This document shows positions 36,823 through 45,438 of a stretch of 64,000 bases of DNA, in pieces. The stretch is from Paludibacteraceae bacterium. GTDB lineage: Bacteria > Bacteroidota > Bacteroidia > Bacteroidales > Paludibacteraceae. Both the position numbers and the translations under genes were made by a program. Numbering within the stretch: the first letter of the stretch is position 1; each line of letters starts with the position of its first letter. The notes under the pieces are model-generated. The model was given only the letters and a program-made list of their open reading frames with translations, ran no database searches and was not told the origin of the DNA. The stretch lies in the NCBI GenBank assembly GCA_017558065.1, contig JAFYWK010000029.1, forward strand, positions 18,203-82,202, read 5' to 3'.

Positions 36823-37567
36823 CTGTGTTTTGTTGATTGATGGTTAGTAGATTTTTAGGTGCATATAGTCGCCATGCTGCACTGAAGGTATCGCTATCGC
36901 CATCCGATGTGAGATAAGTGACACTCTCTTTGGCGTATTGTTTACAAGTATCTATCAAGTTGCTGGAAACTGGCAGATGTAGCTGTTCCAACAGGAAGCC
37001 CACCTTTTTATATAGTGCAATCTTATTATAGGTTTGTAAGATAGTCAGTAGCATTTCTTCGCGAATGTATTGCACGCTCATGAGGCAATTGGTCAGTTCT
37101 TCCCAGCCTCCGCATAGGTCAATACGATCGATACAATCAACCACTGTTCGCTCTACATTCGTCACGCGCACATGCGAATCGGCAATAGGCGTGTCGATAC
37201 CTATATGCGTAGGGATTTGACGGAAGGTAAAGTGAATCCCATCAAACTCAAAGGCATTAAATGCTTGTTCGCCTCCGACTGCTACATCGTAATATACTTG
37301 ATGTGCCAATCCGTGGTACTCCATGGCTGCATGATAAGCAACATAGGAACTTGGTGTAATAGCAGACGCTACTTGATACTTATTGGCTTCAGGCAAATGG
37401 GTTGCAATGTTATTCGCACAGTACAACCCACGTCGTACTTTGGACACAAACCCTTGCTTCTGATAGCGCATAAGCAAAGTTTGTGCACTGCGTGTGTTGC
37501 CAACTTCTTGGGCTACATCTTGCAATGTGAACAATAATTTATTATGTAGAAAGGATAATAGATTCAT
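36809..37567 (-). CDS. abiEi: AbiEi-type antitoxin
   Basis: The 252-aa protein starts with a winged-helix segment (LHNKLLFTLQDVAQEVGN, MRYQKQGFVSKVRRGLYC). The AbiEi C-terminal domain follows (ITPSSYVAYHAAMEYHGL, VERTVVDCIDR). In known AbiE systems the antitoxin represses its own promoter and neutralises the toxin without direct contact. The promoter at 37589-37619 and the 14-nt overlap with abiEii support a two-gene operon. Confidence 0.9.
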   Translation of the reverse strand: MNLLSFLHNKLLFTLQDVAQEVGNTRSAQTLLMRYQKQGFVSKVRRGLYCANNIATHLPEANKYQVASAITPSSYVAYHAAMEYHGLAHQVYYDVAVGGEQAFNAFEFDGIHFTFRQIPTHIGIDTPIADSHVRVTNVERTVVDCIDRIDLCGGWEELTNCLMSVQYIREEMLLTILQTYNKIALYKKVGFLLEQLHLPVSSNLIDTCKQYAKESVTYLTSDGDSDTFSAAWRLYAPKNLLTINQQNTDELV

Positions 37568-37588
37568 CTGTTAGTTTCAAATTCTCCG

Positions 37589-37619
37589 CAAAGATACAAC
37601 AAATTATTGAATTATCAAA
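37589..37619 (-). promoter_or_regulatory. Promoter for abiEi-abiEii (and possibly hsdR)
   Basis: On the minus strand there is TATCTTTG (37596 to 37589) and TTTG (37619 to 37616) with a 19-nt spacer. The abiEi start is about 20 nt downstream. hsdR has no promoter of its own that I can see, so it may be read from here. Confidence 0.8.
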
Positions 37620-37721
37620 GAAAATATGAAACTTTTTGTTGTTTTTTGACAAAAAGATTATATATGTGTACACATTTGCGTAGAAATTGCCACGAGTTCT
37701 TTGCTGGTTAGGCGACCTGAA

Positions 37722-37743
37722 GGAGTGCGACGGAACGCACTCC
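37722..37743. other. Hairpin in the gap between the membrane-protein gene and abiEi
   Basis: GGAGTGCG pairs with CGCACTCC around a 6-nt loop. No T-run follows. It is followed by CCGAGCACAGCGC, a 13-nt string also present in the BRO cassette (near 17989). Confidence 0.6.
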
Positions 37744-37819
37744 GAGCACAGCGCCCGAAAAGTCCCCACTTTGAGGAATCAGCGCAAGCATAGAACTAAA
37801 TGAGGACATCTCTAGGACA

Positions 37820-37905
37820 TCTATGGGCTTTCTGTGAACTAAATGTGGTTGGCTGTCAGTTCGCAGACCACTCCGTTACCACTCTGATGTTCACGGGGTG
37901 AAAAA
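37820..37905. repeat. Right copy of the diverged direct repeat around hsdR-abiE
   Basis: It matches 31940-32030 in pattern (GCTGTCAGTTCGCA, GTTACCACTC). It lies just after the end of the membrane-protein gene at 37939. Together with the left copy it brackets 32.0-37.8 kb. Confidence 0.5.
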
Positions 37906-37938
37906 CGATTTCATGTATAAATGTCCTGAATGTAATGT

Positions 37939-38355
37939 TTATAGTAATTGAAAGAACATTCCTAACAAGAATAGTACTGAAATTACTATAAGAAAAGAAA
38001 ATTTTACACATAGCCAGACAAAACTTCTCTTTGAGAATTTATTCATTCGTTTTTCATGTTCGGGAAAGTTGTCATCAACCGATGTTTCTTTTTCAAACTT
38101 AAAATATTCTCGTCTATAACTTACAGAGTCCCAAAAGTAATGTACTATGTCTGCTAATAGATATAAAAATGCAGCGAATAATGCTATTCTTAACCACCAA
38201 TTAATACATAAAAAGCTTTCGGCATTGATTGTCAACCAAATAGTAGCAATTATTGCATAAATAATATACCTTGCCAACGATGATACATTACTTGATTGTT
38301 TGTAATGATAATCCTGGCATTCACTCAATAATTGTATTTTTTTATCATTAGCCAT
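37939..38355 (-). CDS. Small membrane protein, unknown family
   Basis: I do not recognise it. From the ATG at 38355 the product is 138 aa, with three hydrophobic segments (about 26-45, 52-72 and 113-136) and a charged loop between the last two. The start is one base after the stop of a 35-codon ORF, so translation is probably coupled. A GTG start 51 nt upstream would overlap that ORF and is less likely. It sits in the type I restriction locus next to another membrane protein, which suggests an accessory or defence role by position only. Confidence 0.65.
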   Translation of the reverse strand: MANDKKIQLLSECQDYHYKQSSNVSSLARYIIYAIIATIWLTINAESFLCINWWLRIALFAAFLYLLADIVHYFWDSVSYRREYFKFEKETSVDDNFPEHEKRMNKFSKRSFVWLCVKFSFLIVISVLFLLGMFFQLL

Positions 38356-38356
38356 A

Positions 38357-38464
38357 TTATGTTCGTGATTTTCCAGAAGGTCCTGCTGAGTTCTCACTAG
38401 TACCACCTTTAGGATATATAATCCGTACTTTAGTTGGCTCTTTAGGTAAATTGATTTTTCCCAT
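38357..38464 (-). CDS. Short ORF (35 aa) coupled to the membrane-protein gene
   Basis: ATG at 38464 and TAA at 38357-38359. The peptide starts MGKINLPKEPTKVRIIYPKG and ends in a Gly/Ser-rich tail (GPSGKSRT). It is basic, with no hydrophobic segment. It lies exactly between the two membrane-protein genes, one base from the next start codon, which is the main argument that it is real. No family recognised. Confidence 0.5.
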   Translation of the reverse strand: MGKINLPKEPTKVRIIYPKGGTSENSAGPSGKSRT

Positions 38465-38503
38465 GATTACAGATGTTTAAATATTGTTCTATTTCATAAT
38501 ATT

Positions 38504-39343
38504 TTAGGAGAAATATTCATCTATATTTTGTTTGATAACCTGAATATTATTAAGACTAGTATCTTTTACTACTTCATCTATTAATGGTGCAACTTTTTCT
38601 ACAAGAACTTTATGTAGATTTAATACTTTAACTGTTTTATGATTTGTTTTTATTGTAATTAAGCCAACACTATTCAATGTTACAAGTATACCTGCTGTAT
38701 ATTCTCTTAACGAAATTGGCAATAAATCCAAATCCCAATCTTTATTACATTCTTTCGCCTTTTTACAAATATATACTACAATAATCTGTAGAGGAACAAT
38801 ATTGTGTATAGTTTGGTTCTCCCCTTCAGTGTGTGGAGGAGTATATGATTCTACACGTGCTACTTGAGTGGTTTCACTAGGTATCATCATTTCAAACATC
38901 TTATTTGTTTTTTCATCAACATTATTTATTGATTCAATAATACGAGTGATATTGTCTTGTAATTCTTTTGCAGAATCAGAATATGTAGCAGTAGCAGTCC
39001 TCACATCTTCTGCTGCTTTGTTTAATCGCTCTATCTGAGTGGAGTTGCTACTATTCGTGTAATAAGAATAAATAATTGTTATTACTGCCAAGATAATGGA
39101 TATCAGTGCAGATGCTAAAGATATAAAGTCTAAAACATTCCTATCTTGACAAAAACAATGAGAGAATATTGTTATTGCCAATAATAGTAATGCGCTTGCA
39201 AGAAATATATACGATCCCCAACTTCTTTGTTGAGATTTATACACTCTATATGCAGACACTCCGATTAGACATACTATTACAATGGTGCTACAGATAATAA
39301 TCGTTTGTAAAATACAAGGTCTAATACTTAAAATTGTTTCCAT
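38504..39343 (-). CDS. Membrane protein with three N-terminal helices and a coiled coil
   Basis: I do not recognise a family. The 279-aa product has three hydrophobic segments (about 11-33, 42-62 and 73-93). A heptad-like region follows (about 100-150, IERLNKAAEDVRTATATYSD). The soluble C-terminal domain has LPISLREYTAGILVTLNSVGL, possibly winged-helix-like. The gene follows hsdS by 23 nt in the same direction, so it may belong to the hsd operon. Its sequence is more AT-rich than hsdM or hsdR. With the small ORF and the 138-aa protein it forms a compact group not normally part of type I systems. Confidence 0.7.
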   Translation of the reverse strand: METILSIRPCILQTIIICSTIVIVCLIGVSAYRVYKSQQRSWGSYIFLASALLLLAITIFSHCFCQDRNVLDFISLASALISIILAVITIIYSYYTNSSNSTQIERLNKAAEDVRTATATYSDSAKELQDNITRIIESINNVDEKTNKMFEMMIPSETTQVARVESYTPPHTEGENQTIHNIVPLQIIVVYICKKAKECNKDWDLDLLPISLREYTAGILVTLNSVGLITIKTNHKTVKVLNLHKVLVEKVAPLIDEVVKDTSLNNIQVIKQNIDEYFS

Positions 39344-39366
39344 GATATTTATAATTTAAATGATGA

Positions 39367-40557
39367 CTATACTTTTATCTCTCCACTCATTAACTTTGGT
39401 AATAAAGTATCGCGCAACTGTGCGAGATATGATGACTCAACGATGTTATTTGTCAATGTATGTATAATGTTATTAAATCGATTACCGAAATCCTTCAAAA
39501 CCTCATTAGAGGGAATAATTAGTGGAAGCTTACCAGTTTCTATTGGACTAAGATTCATTTGTGCAGTTCCGCGCGCAATACTAATCATTCGTGCTTTCAT
39601 ATCTTCTTGACGGAATAGTGCATATACAAACAATCGATTATATTCTTCTTTTGGGTGCAATTTAGCAACACGTTGGTTTAATAAACAATTTTCAGTATCA
39701 ACCAAACAACACCTACCAACATTCCCTGTTAATGATAGTAGAATATCTTCCTTTTTTAATTTGCACCATTGGGGCATTTGGGGTGGAATTATATCCAAAC
39801 AATCAGCACCGTCTAATGACATATTGCCATCTTGTACCCCTTTTATAGTTATTAACTTATACAAACCTTTTTCTACAAAATCAGATGATTTGAAGGCAAA
39901 ACCATTGAGCAAGTCTACAATATTCGAAATCGTTCCCACTCTCCAATCTTCTGGCATTTTACCGCCAAAAGGTTCAAAGTCCACAAACCATGATTTATAG
40001 AGTGCTTGGGCTTGTTGTTCGAGGTTGGTAGTGATACGACGGTTTAACTCTATTTTATCATCTATCGCGCTTAATATATCTGCAATGCGCTTTTGCGTTT
40101 CAAGAGGAGGTACACAAACAGGAAAGTCTCTTAGATTCTTTAGTGTTAAATATCCCTGTGTAGAGCCAGTAATTCTGGAATTGATATATTTTTTTGCTTC
40201 GGGAGATTGCAACCAGTAGTACATCCATAAACTTTTTGCAGCATCACCTCCCATCTTAAAGATACCCATATTTTTTACTGCAAAATCTACATTGGGTATT
40301 GTTACTCGATGAATATTCCCTATAGTACCTATCATACTGAAAAGGATATCGTACTGTTCAACTTTACTCCTTTGTATGATTTTATTATAATCTTCTTCTG
40401 TTATCTTATTAGCAGAAGAGAAATCTATTTCAAAAGACTTCAGATGTTTAGATGTAATCAAATATCGTCCAGAAGGTTGGGGTTTGGGACTATCATGTGT
40501 TCCATCTGTAACTGTCAAACAAAAATCATCTGCTCTATATGTCTTCCACTTGCTCAT
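39367..40557 (-). CDS. hsdS: Type I restriction system specificity subunit HsdS
   Basis: The 396-aa protein has two target-recognition domains and conserved helical spacers. TRD1 starts TYRADDFCLTVTDGTHDSP and includes LFSMIGTIGNIHRV. The central spacer is PPLETQKRIADILSAIDDKIELNRRITTNLEQQAQALYKSWF. TRD2 includes ILLSLTGNVGRCCLVD, and the C-terminal spacer ends LAQLRDTLLPKLMSGEI. HsdS selects the DNA target for both methylation and cleavage. The gene ends up 7 nt from the OLD-type gene upstream and 23 nt from the membrane-protein gene downstream. Confidence 0.95.
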   Translation of the reverse strand: MSKWKTYRADDFCLTVTDGTHDSPKPQPSGRYLITSKHLKSFEIDFSSANKITEEDYNKIIQRSKVEQYDILFSMIGTIGNIHRVTIPNVDFAVKNMGIFKMGGDAAKSLWMYYWLQSPEAKKYINSRITGSTQGYLTLKNLRDFPVCVPPLETQKRIADILSAIDDKIELNRRITTNLEQQAQALYKSWFVDFEPFGGKMPEDWRVGTISNIVDLLNGFAFKSSDFVEKGLYKLITIKGVQDGNMSLDGADCLDIIPPQMPQWCKLKKEDILLSLTGNVGRCCLVDTENCLLNQRVAKLHPKEEYNRLFVYALFRQEDMKARMISIARGTAQMNLSPIETGKLPLIIPSNEVLKDFGNRFNNIIHTLTNNIVESSYLAQLRDTLLPKLMSGEIKV

Positions 40558-40563
40558 AGTGCT

Positions 40564-42381
40564 TTATACAAATTTATAAGAGTTCAACTGACCTAAAAGT
40601 TTATCAAATTTATTCACTGTTTCATCAGATAGTTCTATTTTTTCTTTATTAATTAAAGCACTTTGTATTGCTGTATTGAATGCACTTTTTTTGAATGAAT
40701 TTAGCGTAGGGTCGAAATGTTTACTAATAGAGATTTTTTCTTCCTCAGAAAAAATATTTTCCATAGTGACAGTTCCTATTTCTGAATTTAGATCATTATA
40801 TGTTTTTATATTTTTAGCAATTATATCTCCAAAGATTTTTAAATATGTTTGTTGTGCTTTGAGTCCTGCTTTATCTGCATCTAGCAATATCATATATGGT
40901 TTATTCCATGCCATGTATAATTGAATAACAGAATGATTCTTTTCGCATCCTGCCCCTGGAAGGAGATGTATTTTTTTATATTTTTTATTCAATATAACCT
41001 CGTTGATATAGCGCAATGTATAGTAATCATTTTTACCCTCTGTAATAATGATATTAGGTACCTTTTCTAATAAGCCTGGTTGATATTCTAATGTATCTAA
41101 AACCGGCTGAAAATAATCTTGTTGATTGGGAAATTCTGCGACAAAATGTTTGTATGGAACTGCTGTTATATTTGTTACTTTTCTATAACCAAAAGGATTG
41201 GCATAGTCCACCGCTTCGTTTTTTACAACAAAAGCCCCCTCCAACCACTTCGGATTAATCATATGATGACTATGTGTTGTATATAATAATTTGAGAGGTT
41301 TATTCTCATCTTCTACAAAGTGTTCAAATGTCGCTAGTAATTTTTTTTGAGCTGTAGAGTGAAGGTTTGAAGCTGGTTCATCCAATAGAAATAATGTTTC
41401 TCCCAAATCGGTCTTTCTATTTTTTCTAAAAAGGATGAAGAACAAAAATGAGAAAAACCATCTAAAGCCAACACTTCTTTCTGATATGTAGAAAGAATCC
41501 GAATTTTCTTCAATGTGAATTTCTACATAAAAATCCGGATCGGTATTTCTTGCTTGGTCTGTTGACAAATCAAAATGTAATTCAATCTTTGCCGTTGTCT
41601 CGGCAGATTTAAACAAATTACCCCAACTGGCAAAAACTTGACGTGTTATATATTCTTGTAAAAGATTTTTTCTTGCTCTAAAAATATCTTTTGCTCCAAT
41701 ATCTTGTTGAATATAGATTTCGTATAACGACTTTTCAATGCTACCATTGCCTTCTATGACTTCTTGTACGATATCTTCTATAATATCTTTATATGCTTTA
41801 TTATTCCCCTTATCCGCTCTCGGTCCGTATAGATATATTCTATCAGGAAATTCAAATAATAGATTTTTGTAATATACAATTCTAGGCATTAATGAATCTT
41901 CAATATAATGAACTATCGCTTGCCAATGATCATTAGTATCATCTAAAGATATATACTTCCTACTATTGGTCTTTTGTACTTCTACAGACAAATTCCAATA
42001 AGAAATTAATTCTTGAAATCTAGAACTTTTAAATTTCCAACAAGAATTAATAGTAAAAAAAGCAATAGGTTTAAATTTAGAATATCCGAACTCTTTAAGT
42101 TTTTTTAATATCCTTTTATTATCTTCTTCATCAACTTCTACATATGCTGAGATTGAGATATCGTTATTAAATGACGCTTTTAGGTGTTTGGGAATTAATT
42201 TCTGCGCTTCAATTGGATTCCATTTATTACCGATAGCATTAATCGCTTCAAGTATAGTTGTTTTTCCACTTTCATTTAAGCCAACAAAAGTGTGGATACG
42301 ATTATACGGTTGTTTAGATAAATCTATGGTTAGATTCTCTATTCCTTTGAAATTTCTTATTTCAAATTTTGTATATCTCAT
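40564..42381 (-). CDS. OLD-family-like ATPase with a Toprim nuclease domain
   Basis: The 605-aa protein has an N-terminal ABC/SMC-like ATPase with Walker A GLNESGKTT (34-42) and a Walker B/signature region LFLLDEPASNLHSTAQ. A C-terminal Toprim domain has the Glu motif ITEGKND (about 446-452) and LLDADKAG (500-507). This is the OLD/GajA architecture of ATP-regulated DNA nucleases that act in phage defence. It lies between hsdM and hsdS, like the restriction-linked ORFs described in Campylobacter type I loci. It is clearly more AT-rich than hsdM, so it may have been acquired separately. A GajB-like partner is not visible. Confidence 0.85.
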   Translation of the reverse strand: MRYTKFEIRNFKGIENLTIDLSKQPYNRIHTFVGLNESGKTTILEAINAIGNKWNPIEAQKLIPKHLKASFNNDISISAYVEVDEEDNKRILKKLKEFGYSKFKPIAFFTINSCWKFKSSRFQELISYWNLSVEVQKTNSRKYISLDDTNDHWQAIVHYIEDSLMPRIVYYKNLLFEFPDRIYLYGPRADKGNNKAYKDIIEDIVQEVIEGNGSIEKSLYEIYIQQDIGAKDIFRARKNLLQEYITRQVFASWGNLFKSAETTAKIELHFDLSTDQARNTDPDFYVEIHIEENSDSFYISERSVGFRWFFSFLFFILFRKNRKTDLGETLFLLDEPASNLHSTAQKKLLATFEHFVEDENKPLKLLYTTHSHHMINPKWLEGAFVVKNEAVDYANPFGYRKVTNITAVPYKHFVAEFPNQQDYFQPVLDTLEYQPGLLEKVPNIIITEGKNDYYTLRYINEVILNKKYKKIHLLPGAGCEKNHSVIQLYMAWNKPYMILLDADKAGLKAQQTYLKIFGDIIAKNIKTYNDLNSEIGTVTMENIFSEEEKISISKHFDPTLNSFKKSAFNTAIQSALINKEKIELSDETVNKFDKLLGQLNSYKFV

Positions 42382-42397
42382 AATTTATTATATAATT

Positions 42398-43900
42398 TTA
42401 TAATTTATACCCAATACTTTCTAATTGCTTTTTGATTTCTGCTTCGAGGGTGTGGGATTGTTCGAAGAGTGATGCGAGTTCTGTGGTGAGGCGAGTCATC
42501 TTCTCCTCAAAGGGTTCTGCATCTTGCTCCTGTTCGGCAATACCGACATAGCGACCTGGGGTGAGGATGTAATCTTGCTCGGCAATATCCTTGATATTCT
42601 TCACAGCGCAGAAGCCCTTTTCATCAGAGAGCGTGCCCTCTGCATAAGATTGATAGGTCTGGACAATGCGCATGATATCCTCCTCGGTCAGTTCTCGGAG
42701 TTTGCGCGTAACCATAGTACCCATCTCGCGTGCGTCAATAAAGAGCGTTTGTCCCTGCTGTTTCTTTCGGCGGTTGAAGAACCAGATAGATACTGGGATA
42801 CCTGTGGTATAGAATAACTGAGAAGGCATGGCAATGATACAATCCACCAAGTCGGCTTCTACCAGTCGTTGGCGTATATCGCCTTCGCCACTTGTCTGAC
42901 TGGAGAGTGAGCCATTAGCCAAGACTACTCCTGCGCGACCCGACGGCGCGAGGTGGTGAATGATATGCTGAATCCATGCGAAGTTAGCATTGCCATCTGG
43001 CGGAGTTCCGTATTTCCAACGCACATCATCAGTCAAGCGATTTCCGCCCCAATCGCTAAGGTTGAAAGGAGGGTTAGCCATGACAAAATCAGCTTTCAGC
43101 GTAGGATGTTGGTCATCGAAGAAAGTGTCGGCATTGAACTTGCCAAGATTTGCCTCAATGCCACGGATAGCGAGATTCATCTGCGCCATCTTCCATGTGG
43201 TTGGGTTGCTATCTTGACCAAAAACGGATATATCGTTGATATTGCCTTGGTGGCGCTGGATGAATTTAGCCGACTGCACAAACATACCGCCTGATCCACA
43301 GGCAGGGTCATACACACGACCATGATAGGGCTGCAAGACCTCTACCAACGTGCGGACAATACAAGAAGGCGTATAGAACTCACCTGCGAGTTTGCCTTCC
43401 GCTTCAGCGAACTTAGAAAGGCAGTATTCGTAGGTACGACCTAAGATATCCTTCGTATCACCCTGCTCGCGCATTTGAATATTCGTAAAGAGATCCACTA
43501 CATCACCCAAACGGCGTTTATCCAACTCTGGACGTGCGAAATTCTTAGGCAAGATACCTTTGAGGCGGATATTTTCCTTCTCAATCTGGCGCATGGCATT
43601 GTCGATAACCATGCCTATCTCACTGCTGTGAGCTGCATCGGCAATCACCGACCAACGCGCATCTTGTGGGACATAGAAGATATTCTCAGAGGTGTACTCA
43701 TCCTTGTCCTCCTCAAAACCCTCGCCCTCAGCCAGTAGTTCGCTATACTTGGCCTCGAAACGGTCGGATAGATACTTGAGGAAAATCAAGCCTAAGACCA
43801 CCGACTTATACTCCGATGCATCTAAATTACCGCGCAACAAATCTGCTGCTTTCCAAATCTCTTTCTCAAATCCAATATCTGCTGTATTGATGTTTGCCAT
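42398..43900 (-). CDS. hsdM: Type I restriction system methyltransferase HsdM
   Basis: The 500-aa N6-adenine methyltransferase has the N-terminal HsdM domain (LLRGNLDASEYKSVVLGLIFLKYLS-like start). The SAM motif is DPACGSGG (198-205) and the catalytic motif NPPF (276-279). A C-terminal coiled coil ends the protein. It methylates the host DNA with HsdS. It is the first gene of the island, with its own promoter, and is followed by the OLD-type gene after 16 nt. Confidence 0.97.
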   Translation of the reverse strand: MANINTADIGFEKEIWKAADLLRGNLDASEYKSVVLGLIFLKYLSDRFEAKYSELLAEGEGFEEDKDEYTSENIFYVPQDARWSVIADAAHSSEIGMVIDNAMRQIEKENIRLKGILPKNFARPELDKRRLGDVVDLFTNIQMREQGDTKDILGRTYEYCLSKFAEAEGKLAGEFYTPSCIVRTLVEVLQPYHGRVYDPACGSGGMFVQSAKFIQRHQGNINDISVFGQDSNPTTWKMAQMNLAIRGIEANLGKFNADTFFDDQHPTLKADFVMANPPFNLSDWGGNRLTDDVRWKYGTPPDGNANFAWIQHIIHHLAPSGRAGVVLANGSLSSQTSGEGDIRQRLVEADLVDCIIAMPSQLFYTTGIPVSIWFFNRRKKQQGQTLFIDAREMGTMVTRKLRELTEEDIMRIVQTYQSYAEGTLSDEKGFCAVKNIKDIAEQDYILTPGRYVGIAEQEQDAEPFEEKMTRLTTELASLFEQSHTLEAEIKKQLESIGYKL

Positions 43901-43920
43901 GGTATTTATATTTTAGGGTG

Positions 43921-43952
43921 CAAAGTTACGGAATTTTTTAGAGATATGCAAG
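43921..43952 (-). promoter_or_regulatory. Promoter for the hsdM-led operon
   Basis: On the minus strand there is TAACTTTG (43928 to 43921) and CTTG (43952 to 43949) with a 20-nt spacer, about 20 nt before the hsdM start. The rest of the gap to kbl holds a TCTCGGTCG word repeat (about 44054-44085) and a terminator. Confidence 0.85.
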
Positions 43953-44149
43953 AAAAATCGCATTTTGGGGCGATTTTTTTAGGAATGGGAACAACTTTAT
44001 TGGAACCCATCTTAAGAAAAAGCACTTTTTGTAGGCGGGAAGTTGAGTCGGAGTTCTCTCGGTCGTCTCTCGGTCGTCGGTCGGTGGAATAAGGCAAAGT
44101 ATAAGAGTAGTAAAAGAGACGGCAATATTAATATTTGTACTATATGAAC

Positions 44150-44182
44150 AAAAAAAGCGCATTGCTGGAATGCGCTTTTTTT
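44150..44182. terminator. Intrinsic terminator after kbl
   Basis: AAAAAAAGCGCATT (44150-44163) pairs with 44169-44182 around a GCTGG loop. The 14-bp perfect stem has A and T runs on either side, so it can stop kbl transcripts and shield the hsd operon. Confidence 0.92.
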
Positions 44183-44204
44183 AGTATGAACTATGAGTGA
44201 TGAG

Positions 44205-45395
44205 TTACTCTAGAACCTTGAGGGCTTTGCCCACTTTGATAAATGCCTCGATACCGCGGTCGAGTTGCTCTGTCGTGTGCGCCGCAGACAGTTGTACGCG
44301 GATACGTGCTTGACCTTGTGGCACTACTGGGTAATAGAAGCCTGTCACATAAATACCTTCCTCTTGCAAAGCCGCGGCGAACTCTTGACTGAGGCGTGCA
44401 TCGTACAACATCACGGCGCAGATAGCTGATTCGGTTGGTTTGATATCAAAGCCCGCCGCTTTCATCTTGGTGATGAAGTACTCGGTGTTGGCATGCAAGC
44501 GGTCTTGCAACTCGTTGCTACGAGTCAAGATCTCGAAAGTCTTCAATCCTGCTGCTGCAATCAGCGGAGGAATGGAGTTGGAGAACAAGTATGGACGACT
44601 ACGTTGGCGAAGCAAGTCGATAATCTCCTTCTTACCTGTGGTGAAACCACCTACTGAACCACCGAAGGCCTTACCCAGTGTACCAGTAATGATCTCAATC
44701 TTACCGCGGAGGTCGTAGCGCTCGGTCACACCATGACCTGTCTTACCTACCACACCTGCAGAGTGGCTCTCATCCACCATCACAAGGGCATCGTATTTCT
44801 GTGCCAACTCGTAGATTTTATCCAATGGACATACATTACCGTCCATAGAGAACACGCCGTCGGTAGCAATGATACGGAAGCGTTGGTCTTGCGCCTTCTT
44901 CAGTTGCTCCTCGAGGTCTGCCATGTCGCCATTGGCATAGCGATAACGCACTGCTTTGCAGAGGCGCACACCATCAATGATAGACGCATGGTTCAACGCA
45001 TCGGAGATAATCGCATCTTGCTCGGTGAGAAGAGGTTCAAACAAACCACCATTCGCATCAAAACAAGCTGCATAGAGGATGGTATCCTCGGTGCCGAAGA
45101 AGTCGGAGATAGCTTGCTCGAGTTGCTTGTGGGTGTCTTGTGTACCGCAGATAAAGCGTACAGACGCCATACCATAGCCACGCGCATCCATCTTGTCCTT
45201 CGCTGCTTGGATGAGTTCTTGGTTGTCTGCAAGACCGAGGTAGTTATTGGCGCAGAAGTTAATCACATCCTTACCACCAGCCACCTGAATAGCAGATGAC
45301 TGGGGTGTGATGATTACGCGTTCGTTTTTATACAATCCTGCCTCCTTGATGTCAGACAGGATGGTTTGTAAATGTTTCTGAAAATCAGCGTACAT
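44205..45395 (-). CDS. kbl: 2-amino-3-ketobutyrate CoA ligase (glycine C-acetyltransferase)
   Basis: Kbl (396 aa) is a PLP enzyme that cleaves 2-amino-3-ketobutyrate with CoA to glycine and acetyl-CoA, completing threonine breakdown after Tdh. Motifs: NNYLGLADNQEL, VMVDESHSAGVVGKTGHG, and the PLP lysine in TGTLGKAFGG. Length matches the E. coli enzyme. No TAnnTTTG promoter is seen in the 43-nt gap to gdhA, only an AGTTGATAGTTGATAG word repeat. It is probably co-transcribed with gdhA. Its partner tdh lies on the far side of the defence island. Confidence 0.95.
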   Translation of the reverse strand: MYADFQKHLQTILSDIKEAGLYKNERVIITPQSSAIQVAGGKDVINFCANNYLGLADNQELIQAAKDKMDARGYGMASVRFICGTQDTHKQLEQAISDFFGTEDTILYAACFDANGGLFEPLLTEQDAIISDALNHASIIDGVRLCKAVRYRYANGDMADLEEQLKKAQDQRFRIIATDGVFSMDGNVCPLDKIYELAQKYDALVMVDESHSAGVVGKTGHGVTERYDLRGKIEIITGTLGKAFGGSVGGFTTGKKEIIDLLRQRSRPYLFSNSIPPLIAAAGLKTFEILTRSNELQDRLHANTEYFITKMKAAGFDIKPTESAICAVMLYDARLSQEFAAALQEEGIYVTGFYYPVVPQGQARIRVQLSAAHTTEQLDRGIEAFIKVGKALKVLE

Positions 45396-45438
45396 ATCTT
45401 TCGTTTAAAGTTGATAGTTGATAGTTTAAAGGCACGGA

